Assembly (NCBI GenBank): GCA_030248295.1
Contig: JASANH010001463.1
Span: 186,001-250,000 of the forward strand
Length of the DNA stretch: 64,000 nt
Source of the DNA: Mesodorylaimus sp. YZB2_4
Lineage: Eukaryota; Nematoda; Enoplea; Dorylaimida; Dorylaimidae
Direction: 5' to 3'
The notes below the pieces were generated by a model that was given only the letters and a program-made list of their open reading frames with translations, did no database searches and had not been told where the DNA came from. Both the position numbers and the translations under genes were made by a program. The first letter of the stretch is position 1. Each line of letters opens with the position of its first letter. Positions 28,130 through 39,239 of the stretch are shown here, one piece after another.

Positions 28130-29181
28130 ATGATGAAATTCTTCTTATTGATCTTGCTTGCTGCGCTCTACGCCAGCAATGTGTCTGCCGACAGCAGCGG
28201 AAAACGTGAATGCCCTGGCGGCCATGCTCACGGAACCCAAGTAGAGGCTGGTCGTTATTGGTAAGCTGCACCCAATTTGGCCCTCCAATGCTCAGCTTGA
28301 CATGAGAATTCTCATTCAGGTACGAATGCCAAGACGGTCAAATGATGCCCAAGGGATGCTTGGCTGAAGATGGACATCGGGTTGACATCGGTAGTACGTT
28401 CGACACCAAGGACTACCGTATGCAATGCGTTCTTAGCCCGGATGGCTTCTTGACCATCGTCTTCAAAGCCTGTGTGCTAAACGGTGGCGAGCACGACGTC
28501 GGCTCGCAATGGGACGATGGCACGGCTCTCTACACCTGCGTCAAGGAAGGAAGCAATGTTCGCCTCGTTACGCTCGGTTGCGTCGACCAAGGACGACCAC
28601 TGAAGTTGGAAGAGCGTGTGGCCAAGGGCAACTTCCTCTACCAGTGCAAGAAAGCCACTGATGGCACCCCGAGAATTAACAAGGTCGGTTGCGTCCATGA
28701 AGGCCGCAAGTACACCATCGGAGAAACTTTCGAAGGACCCAAATTTTGGTACACCTGCACGGACAGCGGCGTCAAAGTCATCGGATGCATGTACGAGTCG
28801 CACCAACTCCGCGATGGCGACTACTTCACCAAGGACGGTATCATGTACGCGTGCAAGGTGTTGCAAGATAGCGCCGATTTCGAACCGTTCGCCTGCGTGG
28901 CCCACGAAAAGGGCGCCACCATCGAACGCAAGATCGGTTGCTTCTGGAGCGAAGGCGATTATGAATACACCTGCAAACCCGAAGGCAATAACAAATTAGT
29001 CAAGGCTCAAACACAATGCGTCTACCGAACAACATCTGGCTACTTCAAGGTTGAACCTGGCTGCGTCAAATTGGCCGGAACGACGGCCGTTGGCTGCAAA
29101 GAACTAGCCCCAGGCAAGTTGAGCATGGAAACCTACCCTGCTGATCAAATTGATCGATTGACCGGTCTCCGAAAATGCTAA
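28130..29181 (+). CDS. Secreted MIG-18-like protein with FN1-like repeats, copy 3
   Basis: Exon 1 is 28130-28260 and exon 2 is 28320-29181, giving 330 residues. The signal peptide is MMKFFLLILLAALYASNVSA; the mature protein begins near DSSGKRECPGG. The modules parallel copy 1 closely (KGCLAEDGHRVDIG, ACVLNGGEHDVG, GCVDQGRPLK, GCVHEGRKYTIG, GCMYESHQLRDG), ending TGLRKC. Two ATGs are adjacent (28130 and 28133) and either could be used. The 59-bp intron splits the same Trp codon as in copy 1, so these two are the closer pair, although they lie in opposite orientation 9 kb apart. A possible TATAAA sits at 27954, rather far upstream (176 bp). Confidence 0.78.
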
Positions 29182-29289
29182 GCAACATATCGCTTAGGAC
29201 GCATGATCGCTTTATGTAGGAACATCTCGACTTGTCCCTTCCTCTCATGCTTTCTCTCTTGTACACGCTAGCACCATCTACCTTCGGGA

Positions 29290-29295
29290 AATAAA
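29290..29295 (+). terminator. Poly(A) signal AATAAA, MIG-18-like copy 3
   Basis: AATAAA lies 109 bp after the TAA stop of copy 3, a typical 3' UTR distance. Confidence 0.55.
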
Positions 29296-29552
29296 ATTAG
29301 CACACAGCTTCACCTCTCGGTATGGTCTAGTGCACTGTGCATCGCAGCACCTGGTCCGTCTTGCGGTACTACGGTGACACATTGTACATCAACTGTGGGA
29401 AGCACCTGAGTGACTCCTGGGCGAGACCCAGCCATAAGCAACCCGTAGCCAAATGTCTTCCGCTGCGAGGTTTCGCAAGCGCGCAGACTACCGTGCTGTA
29501 GTCATATTACGGGTATGTCTTTTTCACGAGATGACGTCACGAAACAAAAGCA

Positions 29553-30232
29553 CCGCCTCCGTGTTCCTACAGTATATACCTCTAGCGACATGATATCTGA
29601 ACGCCTCGGAGGCGAAATAGATAAGTAGGTCCATCACCTATATTGTATACGCCTGCCAGTAGATGACCTCAACATCTAGCACACGTTTTCTTGGTAAACT
29701 TGCTATCAGCTCGACAAGCTGTGAAAACATTAGTCACGTCAATGTCAATGTCAATGTCAGATTTTCGGTGGGACAAGAGCCGACTATCGCGCAAGGTAGT
29801 AGTACTCAACCAGCTTAACCTGCACCAGACTAATCAAACAAGGAAGATAATCCCATGAATCCTTTAGTGACGGTTTGTATCAGAACTGACAGTTGTACAC
29901 ATACGCGAGGGAGCTCCTGATTGATGAAATAATCAAGGTTCCTGAGGTGCCATTCCTAGAAACAAACCAGACCAACATTGCTTCCTACTACGGCTCAATC
30001 GATGTTTCTTGGACGTATTGTGTAGGTACGCGATGAATTCGGTTATGCAGCTCCCCAACTTACGAAGTCAAAATCATGAGCATGAGGGCCTCTCTCATAT
30101 CCTTCTCACGCCGTCCCAACATTTTCTGCGCTTTTCTGGTTTAGAATACAGAGTCATTGTCAATTAACAGATGCGGGTGGAACAAGAGCCGACTGCCGCG
30201 CCAGCATTACAGATAGTATGTAGTACTCAACC
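29553..30232. repeat. Dispersed repeat, two partial copies
   Basis: The stretch 29739-29818 and the stretch 30155-30232 share a core (ACAAGAGCCGACT, then GTAGTACTCAACCA). The first is preceded by a TCAATG microsatellite. A third, more diverged copy lies at 36558-36760, where GTGTTCCTACAG also matches 29570. No coding sequence is seen in 29296-30281. Confidence 0.5.
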
Positions 30233-30281
30233 ACCAACGCCATCACAAAACTCGACCCAGGCTCGCCACATCAGATTCTGA

Positions 30282-32045
30282 TCACGCGGGTGACACTTGG
30301 GATGATGGTTTCGGTTCCACCTTTGGTTCCTTGGTTCCTTTCGAGACACCCAGGCGATTTTTGCGTCGCGGTGCTGGACAGCCTAAAAGCAAAACTGATT
30401 AGCAGATACTCGAAAATTCAGTTGTCCTGGACTCACTTCCTCGATCCCTGTAGAGAGCAGTGATGAAGTCGAGAACACGGTACACGACGACGACCTGCAC
30501 ATCGGGCTCGCCCATTCCGAACGCCTTCCAGCGGTGTCGGCGAATGAACTGGAAAATGCCGAGCACGTTTAACTTCCTCGCGTCCAACCACATCTCGTTG
30601 CCGATGTACGCGGCCGTAAAGCCGGCTGATCGTTCGACCCCGAGCGAGCAGTGGGCCATCAGGGCAGTCAGTCCTCTCTTGTCCATCTCGCGGTGCTGCG
30701 CGCGAACGTGGGCCACAGCGTCGGCCAGCTTTTCGATGTCTTCGTCGGAGGGAATCTTGTCGTCCGGCCACTGCTCGATGTGCACAAATTCCATCTGCGT
30801 ACAAGGACGGCTTGAAGACTGACTCGAAAAACGAGCACGACCACTCACCGTTCTCGATTCCTGGCCACGCTTTGCGGTCACGTGGTAAGACACAAACTCG
30901 TTCTGCGGGCCGTGCACGACTTCGTTATTTTGAATCGCGAATTCGCCGCACGCCATCGTTGCCCCCTTCGTCATGGGGATGTAGGGATCGATCTTGGACT
31001 TGCCCTTTTCCGTCAGCGGCCCCAACCAGACCACAATGCCAACCTGAAGAGGATGGCTAGGTCATGTTGGAGGCAGACCACGACTGACCCGCACTCACCT
31101 TTTCCTGCCAAATGGCTAGCCAGTGAGTCCCAAACTGAGCGGGAAGGGGCGCCTGGCATAACAACAGCTTGTTGCCGAAATAGTCGAACAGGCGGTTCAT
31201 GTGCAACATGGATTGCACGTCGGCGAGGATCACGCGGTTGTCCATTAGGAGCAGGACCTTGGGTGCTCGGCAGTCGGCGACTTTGCCCGCGCGGCCTTGT
31301 TGTTCGTCCGCCTTCTCCTTGGCTGCGTCAGCGATCGAGTGCAGATACCGAAGCATTTGCGTCGACGGTTGGCCCGGCTTGCACTTTTGTTGCATGGCAT
31401 CGATCTTAGTCTTCTCTTTCTTGAATCCGTCAAACTCCACCGCCCCCTTCCCGTTGCTCAGCTGCCGGAGAACATCGTGAGGATCCTTGGCCCCCACCTG
31501 GGCGCAATACATGTCTCGTCGAAGCTGCCTTTTATCTGAAACGTCCAAAAAGCAGCTGGAAAAGAGATTGCGCGGCGAGATGGCACTCACTTCCAAAGAA
31601 GAGGAGGGCCGCCGCAACGGCGAGGCCAATGATGATGATGACTGCGAACACGAGACCCACTATCGCGCCCGCTCCTGAAATCTAGGCTTTCGCTGAGGAA
31701 CGGCGGAGGGAGGGACACTCTGCAGCCCCCTTACCCAGAGAATGATGTGTCTTGATCTTGGTCGTCGAATTTGTCGTCAGGATCGACGCGGAGGACTGAT
31801 CTGAAAGATACGCGAGTGAGGCTCAGCATTAGGTCAATGAGTTTCCATTGAGGACACCATCACCTGGCTGTTTATCGGTGCTTGATATCGTGGACGCTTC
31901 AGCGCGGCTTATCGTCGAAGCTTAAAAAATGTCACTACTTAAAAAAAGAACCAGAATGTAAAATCGGCTTACCTAGCAAAGCGGCCAGAAACCATGCTTT
32001 CGAAAGGGCCGACAGCGTCAACGCAATCGACCAACACGAGTTCAT
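30282..32045 (-). CDS. Receptor-type protein tyrosine phosphatase, single catalytic domain
   Basis: Removes phosphate from tyrosine in membrane-proximal targets, if active. Eight exons (minus): 31973-32045, 31864-31920, 31735-31800, 31591-31674, 31099-31535, 30849-31043, 30437-30794, 30282-30382; all phases agree and give 456 residues. Order: signal peptide (MNSCWSIALTLSALS), a short Ser/Thr-rich ectodomain with no cysteines, a membrane helix encoded by its own exon (AIVGLVFAVIIIIGLAV, about 68-90), then a cytosolic PTP domain. The WPD loop (W313-P-D) and signature HCSLGVERS (Cys353, Arg359) are intact. The usual pTyr-loop NRY is not recognisable; DYINA reads DYFGN, TQGP reads CQAP, and the Q-loop is altered. 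It may therefore have unusual specificity or low activity. The start is divergent from the serpin, 265 bp away. The tail is basic. Confidence 0.88.
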
Positions 32046-32310
32046 GGCGTCCCATCCAAGAGTGACCCAGAAGAGTGGCTGCGATAAAAACAATGAAGGT
32101 TCCGAATGCTATTCCTAACGTGCCAGGAAAACTCGGTGACTGGCTGCGATTCGGAATCCAAAGCGTAAAGAGTGCAGACGGTGCAGCTGCCGATGCGTGG
32201 TCGAGCCAGTGCGGCACCGTGGGTAGCTAGCTTACGGCTGTTCGCTCTGCGACATGGCTCCGGCTCTCCGCCATTCGTGGACAGCAAGAACTGAGTAACT
32301 CGATCAATCT

Positions 32311-33011
32311 ATGGAAATATTTGTTCCCGACGATGCTGTGGCGGCACTTCTGGCATCAGGAGAACGCCGATCGATCGATGCGATCGGCGTTCTCCTGATT
32401 GTGTTTTTGTTCACTTGCTGCCGACCAGCTGACGAGACGGACAGGACCCTGCGCGAAGTCGTGAACAAAATGGGACAACATCCGCGCCGCAAGTCCTCTC
32501 GAAGTTCAGGCTCAAACAGTCAGAGCGAAAAGACGAGCACATCAGTTTCGCACGGGCCTTGCGAACTCGTGACTGCAAAGTTCGCCTTGGGCTGGTTCCG
32601 CGCTTCGGACGTGGTTGCGCGCGGGAACGAGCCGCTGACCATGGTCACATCGCCGTACGCCATCCAAACAGCGTTCGCATTGTGTTACCTCGGCTTGAGC
32701 GTCGAGCGTCGCGAGCAAATGGTGGCAGCATTGTTCCCAGGGTGTGGGTCGACGGGTGGCGAAGTCTTTGCGGTTCTCAAAACAATGACGAACGCGACCA
32801 AGTGGTGGCGACGCCAGTCCATGCACGTGGCCAATCGACTCTACGCTCCCAAGCAGAACCCGCGTGGCATCCAAGTATCGACGCAAAATATCAAAACTGT
32901 TTGGTGGGCAGCAGTTTCTGCAAGTCGACTTCGTCAAAAGTGCGCCATCGATCATTGACAGTATCAGTCGCTGGGCGACGGCCGTCACGAAAAAAACGGA
33001 TTACGCAGCTG
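32311..33011 (+). pseudogene. Serpin, 5' part only, one +1 frameshift
   Basis: Serine-protease-inhibitor fold, N-terminal half. Frame 1 from the ATG at 32311 gives a hydrophobic segment (IGVLLIVFLFTC, a signal or anchor), a charged Ser-rich stretch, then serpin helix A to sheet A (SPYAIQTAFALCYLGL, AANRLYAP-like VANRLYAP). Near 32855-32868 the similarity moves to the +1 frame (YRRKISKLFGGQQFLQVDF, then SRWATAVTKKTDY) and stops at a good donor at 33011|33012. No exon with the hinge and reactive-centre loop was found downstream; LTR debris starts about 30 bp later. Either a pseudogene cut by the insertion, or a gene with an assembly error and distant 3' exons. The first exon contains a perfect palindrome (separate entry). 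Confidence 0.7.
32355..32399. repeat. Perfect 19-bp inverted repeat inside the serpin exon
   Basis: ATCAGGAGAACGCCGATCG (32355-32373) is the exact reverse complement of 32381-32399, with a 7-bp spacer. It lies in the serpin open frame just before the hydrophobic segment. Confidence 0.9.
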
Positions 33012-33041
33012 GTAAGCAGTCTTGCGATCGAACTAATAAGG

Positions 33042-34330
33042 TGCTAATTCCCCCGTGCTAACTGGGTTGCCTCGAAAAAATTTTGCACAAGAAATTTTAG
33101 GGATGGCTCAGAATTAGTGCGTTTGTGTCTAGAGCGACTGTCTATATAAGGACGGGTCCGCGCTTGGATTGGAGTTCGCCATTCGGGTTGTCTCCTCGGA
33201 GAGTCTCTCTCTTTCCTCTTGCTGTTGTGCATGAAAAAGGAAAGGGACGAGTTGCGGGCCCTTGAGGTAGGACATTCCCGTGAACCGCCTTATTTTGGTT
33301 TACATTTGGCGAGCTTGGCAGGAGTGGGCACCGCTGTCCGCACCGCCTATCTTTGGAGTGAGTTAGAGACTGATGTCCGTACCGTTTGACTGCCTACTTT
33401 CTGAGAAAGTTGGCTGAGAAGGAGGCGATACCGTTTGCATCGTCACCTTAAGAGAAGTAGTTGCTTTCGCAACGGCGACGTTGAACGAACTTTTTTGGGG
33501 GTACGAATAGAAAGAACTGCCAAGGGGCAGGTTCATGAAAAAAGAGTGAAAACTCGTGGTCAGACTGGGAACTACGAGATGCCTGTGTTGAGAGATAACC
33601 CCTCGCAAGGTGCGGGTGGTGTAGGAAGTCCGGCTGGAGGAGGGAATCTACCCGAAAATGAGCAAGCCAGAGTAGGTGGTCTGAACAGGTTGATGGAAGA
33701 CTTGGCGCGTAGAGCCGCGACTGAAGCAGCGAATATGGTACCGAGTGAAGCTGCTAGGCCTGCACCAGTAGCTGGAAACCAGCACAAAAATAAGAATCTG
33801 TTTCCGAGTGTTAGCTTTTACTGGATTGCCCACCGGGTACACTCAACGAGAGCTGGTCAGACTAGAAAGTGGATTTTGAAAACTTTGCTGTCCGTATGCA
33901 GTTGACGGACGCAGGAAAGGTCGATAACATTCGTGTGTTGTTATCAGGGCCGCAAAAATCGCGTTCGGTGAGATTCGGGAAGGAGCTACCCAGTAACAGG
34001 CTACATCATGGCAGTATATAACTGAACGAATGACTGAAAGATTTTCGGATGAGCACTCGGAGAGTTCGAGTTTTTGAACCGGAACCCCAAGGCATTTGCC
34101 AATACGTTGAAAGAATTACCACATGAGGCGTTCAGAGATGAGACATTAGGAGAGAGAAATCGGAATTTGAAATCGCAGTTTCTAAGAGGATTGAGCTCAC
34201 GAGTTATGGGACAGCAGGTAAACGAATTTCCGCGCATCGCCCGTACGTGCAAAATGCTGATCCACCGTGGGGGGAGCGAGAGCTGCGACCGAAAGAGTCC
34301 ATCGGCTCAGCGATGGTATGCAAATTTTGA
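33042..34330 (+). mobile_element. LTR retrotransposon remnant: 5' LTR, primer site and broken gag
   Basis: A candidate LTR (about 33042-33304) has a TATATAAGG promoter near 33142 and ends in ACA. It is followed by a primer-binding-like sequence, TGGCGAGCTTGGCAGGA, at 33307. Downstream, an open frame at 33580-33905 starts MPVLRDNPSQGAGG. A second frame at about 34050-34270 reads like retrotransposon gag (FANTLKELPHEAF, then LKSQFLRGLSS). Frames are interrupted by stops and shifts. No protease or reverse transcriptase and no 3' LTR were seen, so this is the dead 5' part of a Gypsy-like element. The LTR left edge is uncertain. Confidence 0.5.
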
Positions 34331-36261
34331 ACCTTCTTTGGTTTTGTTCAGTTTGATACGCATACTGTGGGTCTTATCTGGGATGACTGCCCAACCTTTT
34401 TTCTGTGCGGTTCGGGAGGAGGAAGTTTTCCCGTCGAGGTTCCCAAATCCGTGACTTGCGACCTGTCTGCACCCGTACATTAGAAGGTAGTCTTCGCCTG
34501 GTGTTGCTACACGCAAAAATTCGCCACCACAAATTTCTTTCTAGAATTTGGCACCTGCCACCGTGGATGGAGAGCACATGACGAGCGATCTTGAAGATAT
34601 CACCGTATGCCCGATACGCACCTGAAGTTGTATCCTACCCACCAGCACAATTGTTCGGGATAGCACTGCTATATTGAGACCCAGATGTATGCCGGAGAGA
34701 ATAGGCGTGTATAATGAGTCGATTATGCATCTTCACGTTGCGATTGATTGGTTGAAATCCGCCTTGACAATCGATGAACGTGCTTACTTACGTGAGAAAA
34801 GTAAATTGCACGGAACTAAGCAAGGGCTCTGGGTATCGATACCGAATCAGGTTACGGCAACTCTCGCGCTCCAAAGCCATGAGCTCTAGGTCGAGGATGC
34901 TGATCCAAGAGCAGACGTTGAAACTGGACCCGATCCGGTCAATGCTAAGTTGCAGTATCTGGAAAGTATGCTCATGAAAATGAGCCAGCAGGTTTTCGAA
35001 AATTTGTGGTGTGAGCTTTGTCGCGCAGCACAAATTGGGCAGTTGTTACGTCTGGACCTAACCTTTGGTGCCGCGCACTATTGCAGCGAGAAGATACAAT
35101 ATTCATGCAGCACGCGCTGGCGATGCACTGATGATTTGGGCCTGCCAACAGATCAATTCTACAAAGATATACTGAACCAACCAAGTAGGTAACACGTGAT
35201 TTGCTGAAGTACCAGTCGAATTAGAGGGTCGCCTGTGGTTTATTATACCTAGTACAAGAGAGCTGTCACCAGTCGCATGCTCGAGTCCATGTGCATCTGA
35301 TATAAAGTCGATGGGCTTACATGAGGTAAGCAATGAATGACAACATAAAGACGGTACCGCGCCGGTGAAACAGTGGCCATTCCTGATCGCGACACACTGG
35401 CCTTTCCCAGAGCTTATTTTCGATGCTCGCAAGTTGTTCAAAGATTTACCAGTCGGAATGGAACCACGATCCAAATGTCACGCAATTATGCTTTCCGTAT
35501 CCATCGCATGGAGCAGCAACTCCACCGGTTGATGAGTTGTACAGCAAAAATGTCCTTCGACCCTGATACAGTCTACCGCACGCTAGCTGGGCTGGAAACC
35601 GGAATAGGAAATGCACTGCAGGGATTTGGGCCAACACCCGTTGGGTAGACGAGAGCAGGGAACGGCGGCGAGTCGTTAACCTTGCGCTTGACTGGTGATA
35701 GGGTACGGCCCTAGGCGGTCCATTTGTCACATCGCTTAACTGGTTCACTAATGGGTCAGTATTTTCGTCAGTGATGGGGATGGCGTCGGGGTCGGTGCTG
35801 TTGTTGTGTCTGTCTAATGCGTCGGCGAGTCGATAAAGTCAATAAATTCTTGTGCTCGCATGATGTCGTCGTCATCGTTATCAGTGGTGATTTCCGCTGG
35901 TGCACTTGGCGTCGAATGCACTCCCGTCTCCCGTGGTGGCGAGCTGTCGGTGGGGTCTGCTTCCGGTGCTATGGTTTCGCTGGTGTCCTCCAATACTTGG
36001 ATGATTGCGGCTGCTTGCTTTGATTTCGTGGTTGGAATTTCGCTGTCCAAGGTTCGGCTCGACGGCTTTATCCATCGAAGTAAAATTTTCTTTCTCTGGT
36101 CCACTTGACTGGTTTGATACAGTATTTCCTTGGCTGCGGTCAGATGGCGTTGAGGTAATGGTGCGGAGGGATTATTGTAGAAAGCTGGCGTGGGTAATAG
36201 CGGCCGACGTTTGGATGCGTAACCGTTCTGCTCCATCGGTTGCCAATTCTTGGCGCTCAAA
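34331..36261. other. Unassigned, probably decayed transposon sequence
   Basis: Fragments of open frame on both strands (34950-35192 +, 35373-35648 +, 35814-36269 - with an Asp-rich tail) suggest old element sequence. None matches a domain I can name. Confidence 0.3.
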
Positions 36262-36456
36262 TTATCCAATTATACAGTGGCGGTTCGAGCAATCTCCACG
36301 GCAATCTCGAGCCCAATGCCCATGTTGGCGGAACTTTCGGCATTCGTCGCTGTTCGATCGGCTTGGTTGATTTTGGTTGGACCGTTGTGGCGTGGACAGT
36401 GATTGATAGCGTGGTGCAGAGGTCAGTGCAAATTGTGGCTTGTGGTCAGTCTTCAT
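36262..36456 (-). pseudogene. gag-like zinc-knuckle fragment
   Basis: A minus-strand frame carries CRKFRQHGHWARDC, which matches the CX2CX4HX4C knuckle of retroviral-type nucleocapsid except that the second Cys is Phe. A polar SQN-rich stretch precedes it. It is oriented opposite to the LTR/gag remnant upstream, so it comes from a different insertion. Confidence 0.35.
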
Positions 36457-36966
36457 AACCAGCTTCCAAGGTTTGCTTGCGAGGTCTCGCCAGCAGGTCG
36501 TCGAATGCTGTGGATTATATCATGCCGTCTTACCGAAGAAGGAAGCAGGAAACGCTGCCTTTGTGTTCCTACAGCGCACTCTAGTGGAACGCGTCGCAGG
36601 CGACATGGATGAGCGCACTGCACGCATATTGTACACAACATTCCAGGTAGCATGAGCGCTCTGGCAAGTTTGGCTCCCAATTTTTAGAATGCAGCCAGTC
36701 TGACAAGTCTTGCCAAAACAAATTGTCTCTAGGCAAATGTCAAGAAACAGATTTTGGTGGAGCAAGAACCAGCTAGGAAGCTCAAGCACCCTAGCCAGCC
36801 AGCACTTACGATCAGCCGGCTTGATTTGCCTTCGACATGAAGTATTTAAATGCAATTTCAACGCCTAGTCTGGAGCGCATCAAAGAGCCCGACCTGATAA
36901 TTTCTATAACCAGTAGTTGTGCCTGTTGGTGTTGGCAGGTCTTTATGTGTTCCAGACCGAGGAGTA

Positions 36967-37658
36967 AAGAGGTGGCTTCGATTTCGACATCTGGCTACCC
37001 AGCAGGAGTAATGGATTTGGTGGTCTCGTAAGGGACCAATACTGGACTTGGCTTGGCGCTTTGGTGGCGGCAGGAGCGGCGAGGGGGGGGGGGGGCTTGG
37101 GAAAGCGATAGCGCTTGCCAAATATGCGGCAAAGAAGGTCATTTCGCTCGGGACCACCCTAGAGGCGTCGGCTATGGACCGCGGACATGCCGCAAGTGCA
37201 ATCAAAAAGGCCACATCGCGCGTGAGTGCACAGCTGGATATCCCACCACTCTACGATTCTCCAGTTCGACAAACGCCTGCTCGGGAAACTCAGGTCAGGT
37301 GATAAACAGTTCCATAGATACAAATCTTTCACGTCTCTCTAGCACCAGTGTTTGCGCATGCTCCTGTTGGCCTTTACCTGTCTTCGAGGCCAAGGGTTCG
37401 GCAGAAGTAAACTGACGATGAGACTAGGAGCAGAGAGGTGGCTTCGATTTTGACATCAGGCGAACCTGGCTTCAGTACCTGATGTGATGAGGACGGCGAT
37501 GACTGGTGGTTTTGGTGGTAGCAGTGGAAGCGGGGCCAGCGCCAGACTTCGCGGAGGAGGCTTTGGTGGAGGTAACCGCAGCGGTGGGGGAAAAAGCGCC
37601 ACGAAAATACGGCGAAGAAGGTCATTCTGCGCAGGACTGCCCCGAAGGCTGAATTGAA
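36967..37658 (+). pseudogene. Gly-rich and CCHC zinc-knuckle fragments, duplicated (GLH/Vasa-like or gag)
   Basis: Two diverged tandem units begin with the same coding run (RGGFDFDI at about 36972 and 37433). Unit 1 can be spliced over a 46-bp intron (37029-37074) into ERRGGGGAWE, followed by two knuckles, CQICGKEGHFARDH and CRKCNQKGHIARECTAG; the final Cys of the first is His. Unit 2 reads TGGFGGSSGSG and GGGFGGGNRSG, then a damaged knuckle in another frame (EEGHSAQDC). FGG-rich stretches beside CCHC knuckles are typical of nematode GLH/Vasa helicases; a retroelement gag is the alternative. No helicase motifs follow, and stops precede each unit, so these are fragments. Confidence 0.4.
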
Positions 37659-39239
37659 AGAATAACTCATTTTACTAGTTCCTCATTCTCGCAAGAATCG
37701 AGATACTCACTTTTTCACTAACGCATTTTTTATTTTTTTGTTTTTTTAGTAATCAGAGCCAAGGCGGACAAAGCACACAATTGAGAGCAGGAGCGTCGAA
37801 GCAGGTATCAGCTCAGGAGCATGCGATCTAAACAAAAAAAATCAAAAAATCCGAAGCTCAAAGCCACTGTTTTGCCGATTATCGGTAATCGTGAGGGACA
37901 AAATGACGATGCCGAAGACAACGAATCAGCTTGAGGTTAAGATGGCAATAAGTAAGAACAGGGATTGAAAATGTTCCGCGCTCATGTTGGTTTTTCGTCA
38001 TTTAGCTCGAAGCCAGAACTGGTAATTTGCATGTCGGTGTCAACGGCTAATAATCGTGTAGAAATTATTGCCGCAATTTCTTCAACGGGCAAATTGTTTC
38101 TTGAACTGATACAGCGCCACTGGTGCGTCGCAGTAGCTCCTTCATACTCTGGTAAGCAACAGGATGGACTCGAAATGATATCAGTTTGGGCAGCTATCGC
38201 ATCCAATCATGTTGACAGATTTGGCGATTCTCGATGAGCCAGACGAATTGGCTAAACAAACCGGGGCCTTGCAGTCGTCTAATGAATCTAAAATTTCGTC
38301 ACACGCGTCACGCGCCAGTTCGCTTCCTTGGTCGAACGTTTTTCAGCGATTTTTTGCAATATCTGATCGATCTGATTGAAATCCGATTTTCTCCAGAATG
38401 GTAAAATCTAGCGAGCTCGGTGAGCGTTTATGTGAAGGAGGAGGGTCTTTGCTATCGAATGGCCTTAGTCCGACATTTCTGCCGCTAGCTCGTAGAGGAA
38501 ACAAGCGAGGAAGATGAATCACCGCTGGCAGGCTGCGAGCTGAATCTTTGAGAGGTCGTCCTTCGATAACGAAGGGGTTGCACAGGAATTGCCGATTTAG
38601 AATCTTAGCTTGACATGTCTACTTGCTATGTTCCAAAAATTATCCAAATCGGACAATGCACTTTGGAATGGCAGGTGTTCGAAATTACCTCACTTCGAGT
38701 GAGGAAATCAGGACTAAACTTTGGAGTGGATTTGTACAAGTTGGCTGCACATTGGAGAAATAATTTTTTTGTTTGAAAGAGCGCATTGCGTTGCATCAAG
38801 TTTTTTCCTACTATTTCTGCAGAAACTGCTTCTGAGTCGAGAAAACAAGCGAGGAAGAATTTTATCATCGTTTTTTGCCTTATTCCCTCGTGTGTGCGCC
38901 GTGCGATTTGAAACTAGCGCGTACTGTAGGCGTACCTGCGAATCTTAACGAAGTGTGCGCGTCAGACAAAGACGTGGATGGACGGGATCTCGACTTTGGG
39001 TCGGGATCGAAAACTATATCTAAAGTCGTGTGAACTTTTGTGTATCAGGTGCAAACTTTGTTGAACGCCTGGTCAAAAAGGTTGTTGATTTCGTTCGGCT
39101 TCGTTGTTTTCGTCGTAGTTTTGGAAGGTGAAAATTTAGGTTTCCGCCACGTGTACTGTCAGTGGATGCAGTTTTGTTTTCCCGATGACGAATTTCATTT
39201 CTCACGTGTGACGATCGTAGAAACGCGAATTAGCCAATC
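37659..39239. other. No feature recognised
   Basis: Open frames such as 37965-38237 and 38721-38948 have no recognisable similarity and no convincing splice sites. Confidence 0.35.

Noticed and set aside
31297-31539. Plus-strand frames across the phosphatase
   Set aside because: Antisense shadows; the minus-strand exons have coherent splice phases and catalytic motifs.
35814-36269. 151-codon minus-strand frame with a poly-Asp stretch
   Set aside because: Possibly part of the same dead element as the knuckle at 36262-36456, but no domain supports it.
33042-37660. One complete LTR retrotransposon spanning the whole stretch
   Set aside because: No reverse transcriptase, integrase or 3' LTR was seen, and gag-like pieces point in opposite directions, so several fragments are more likely.
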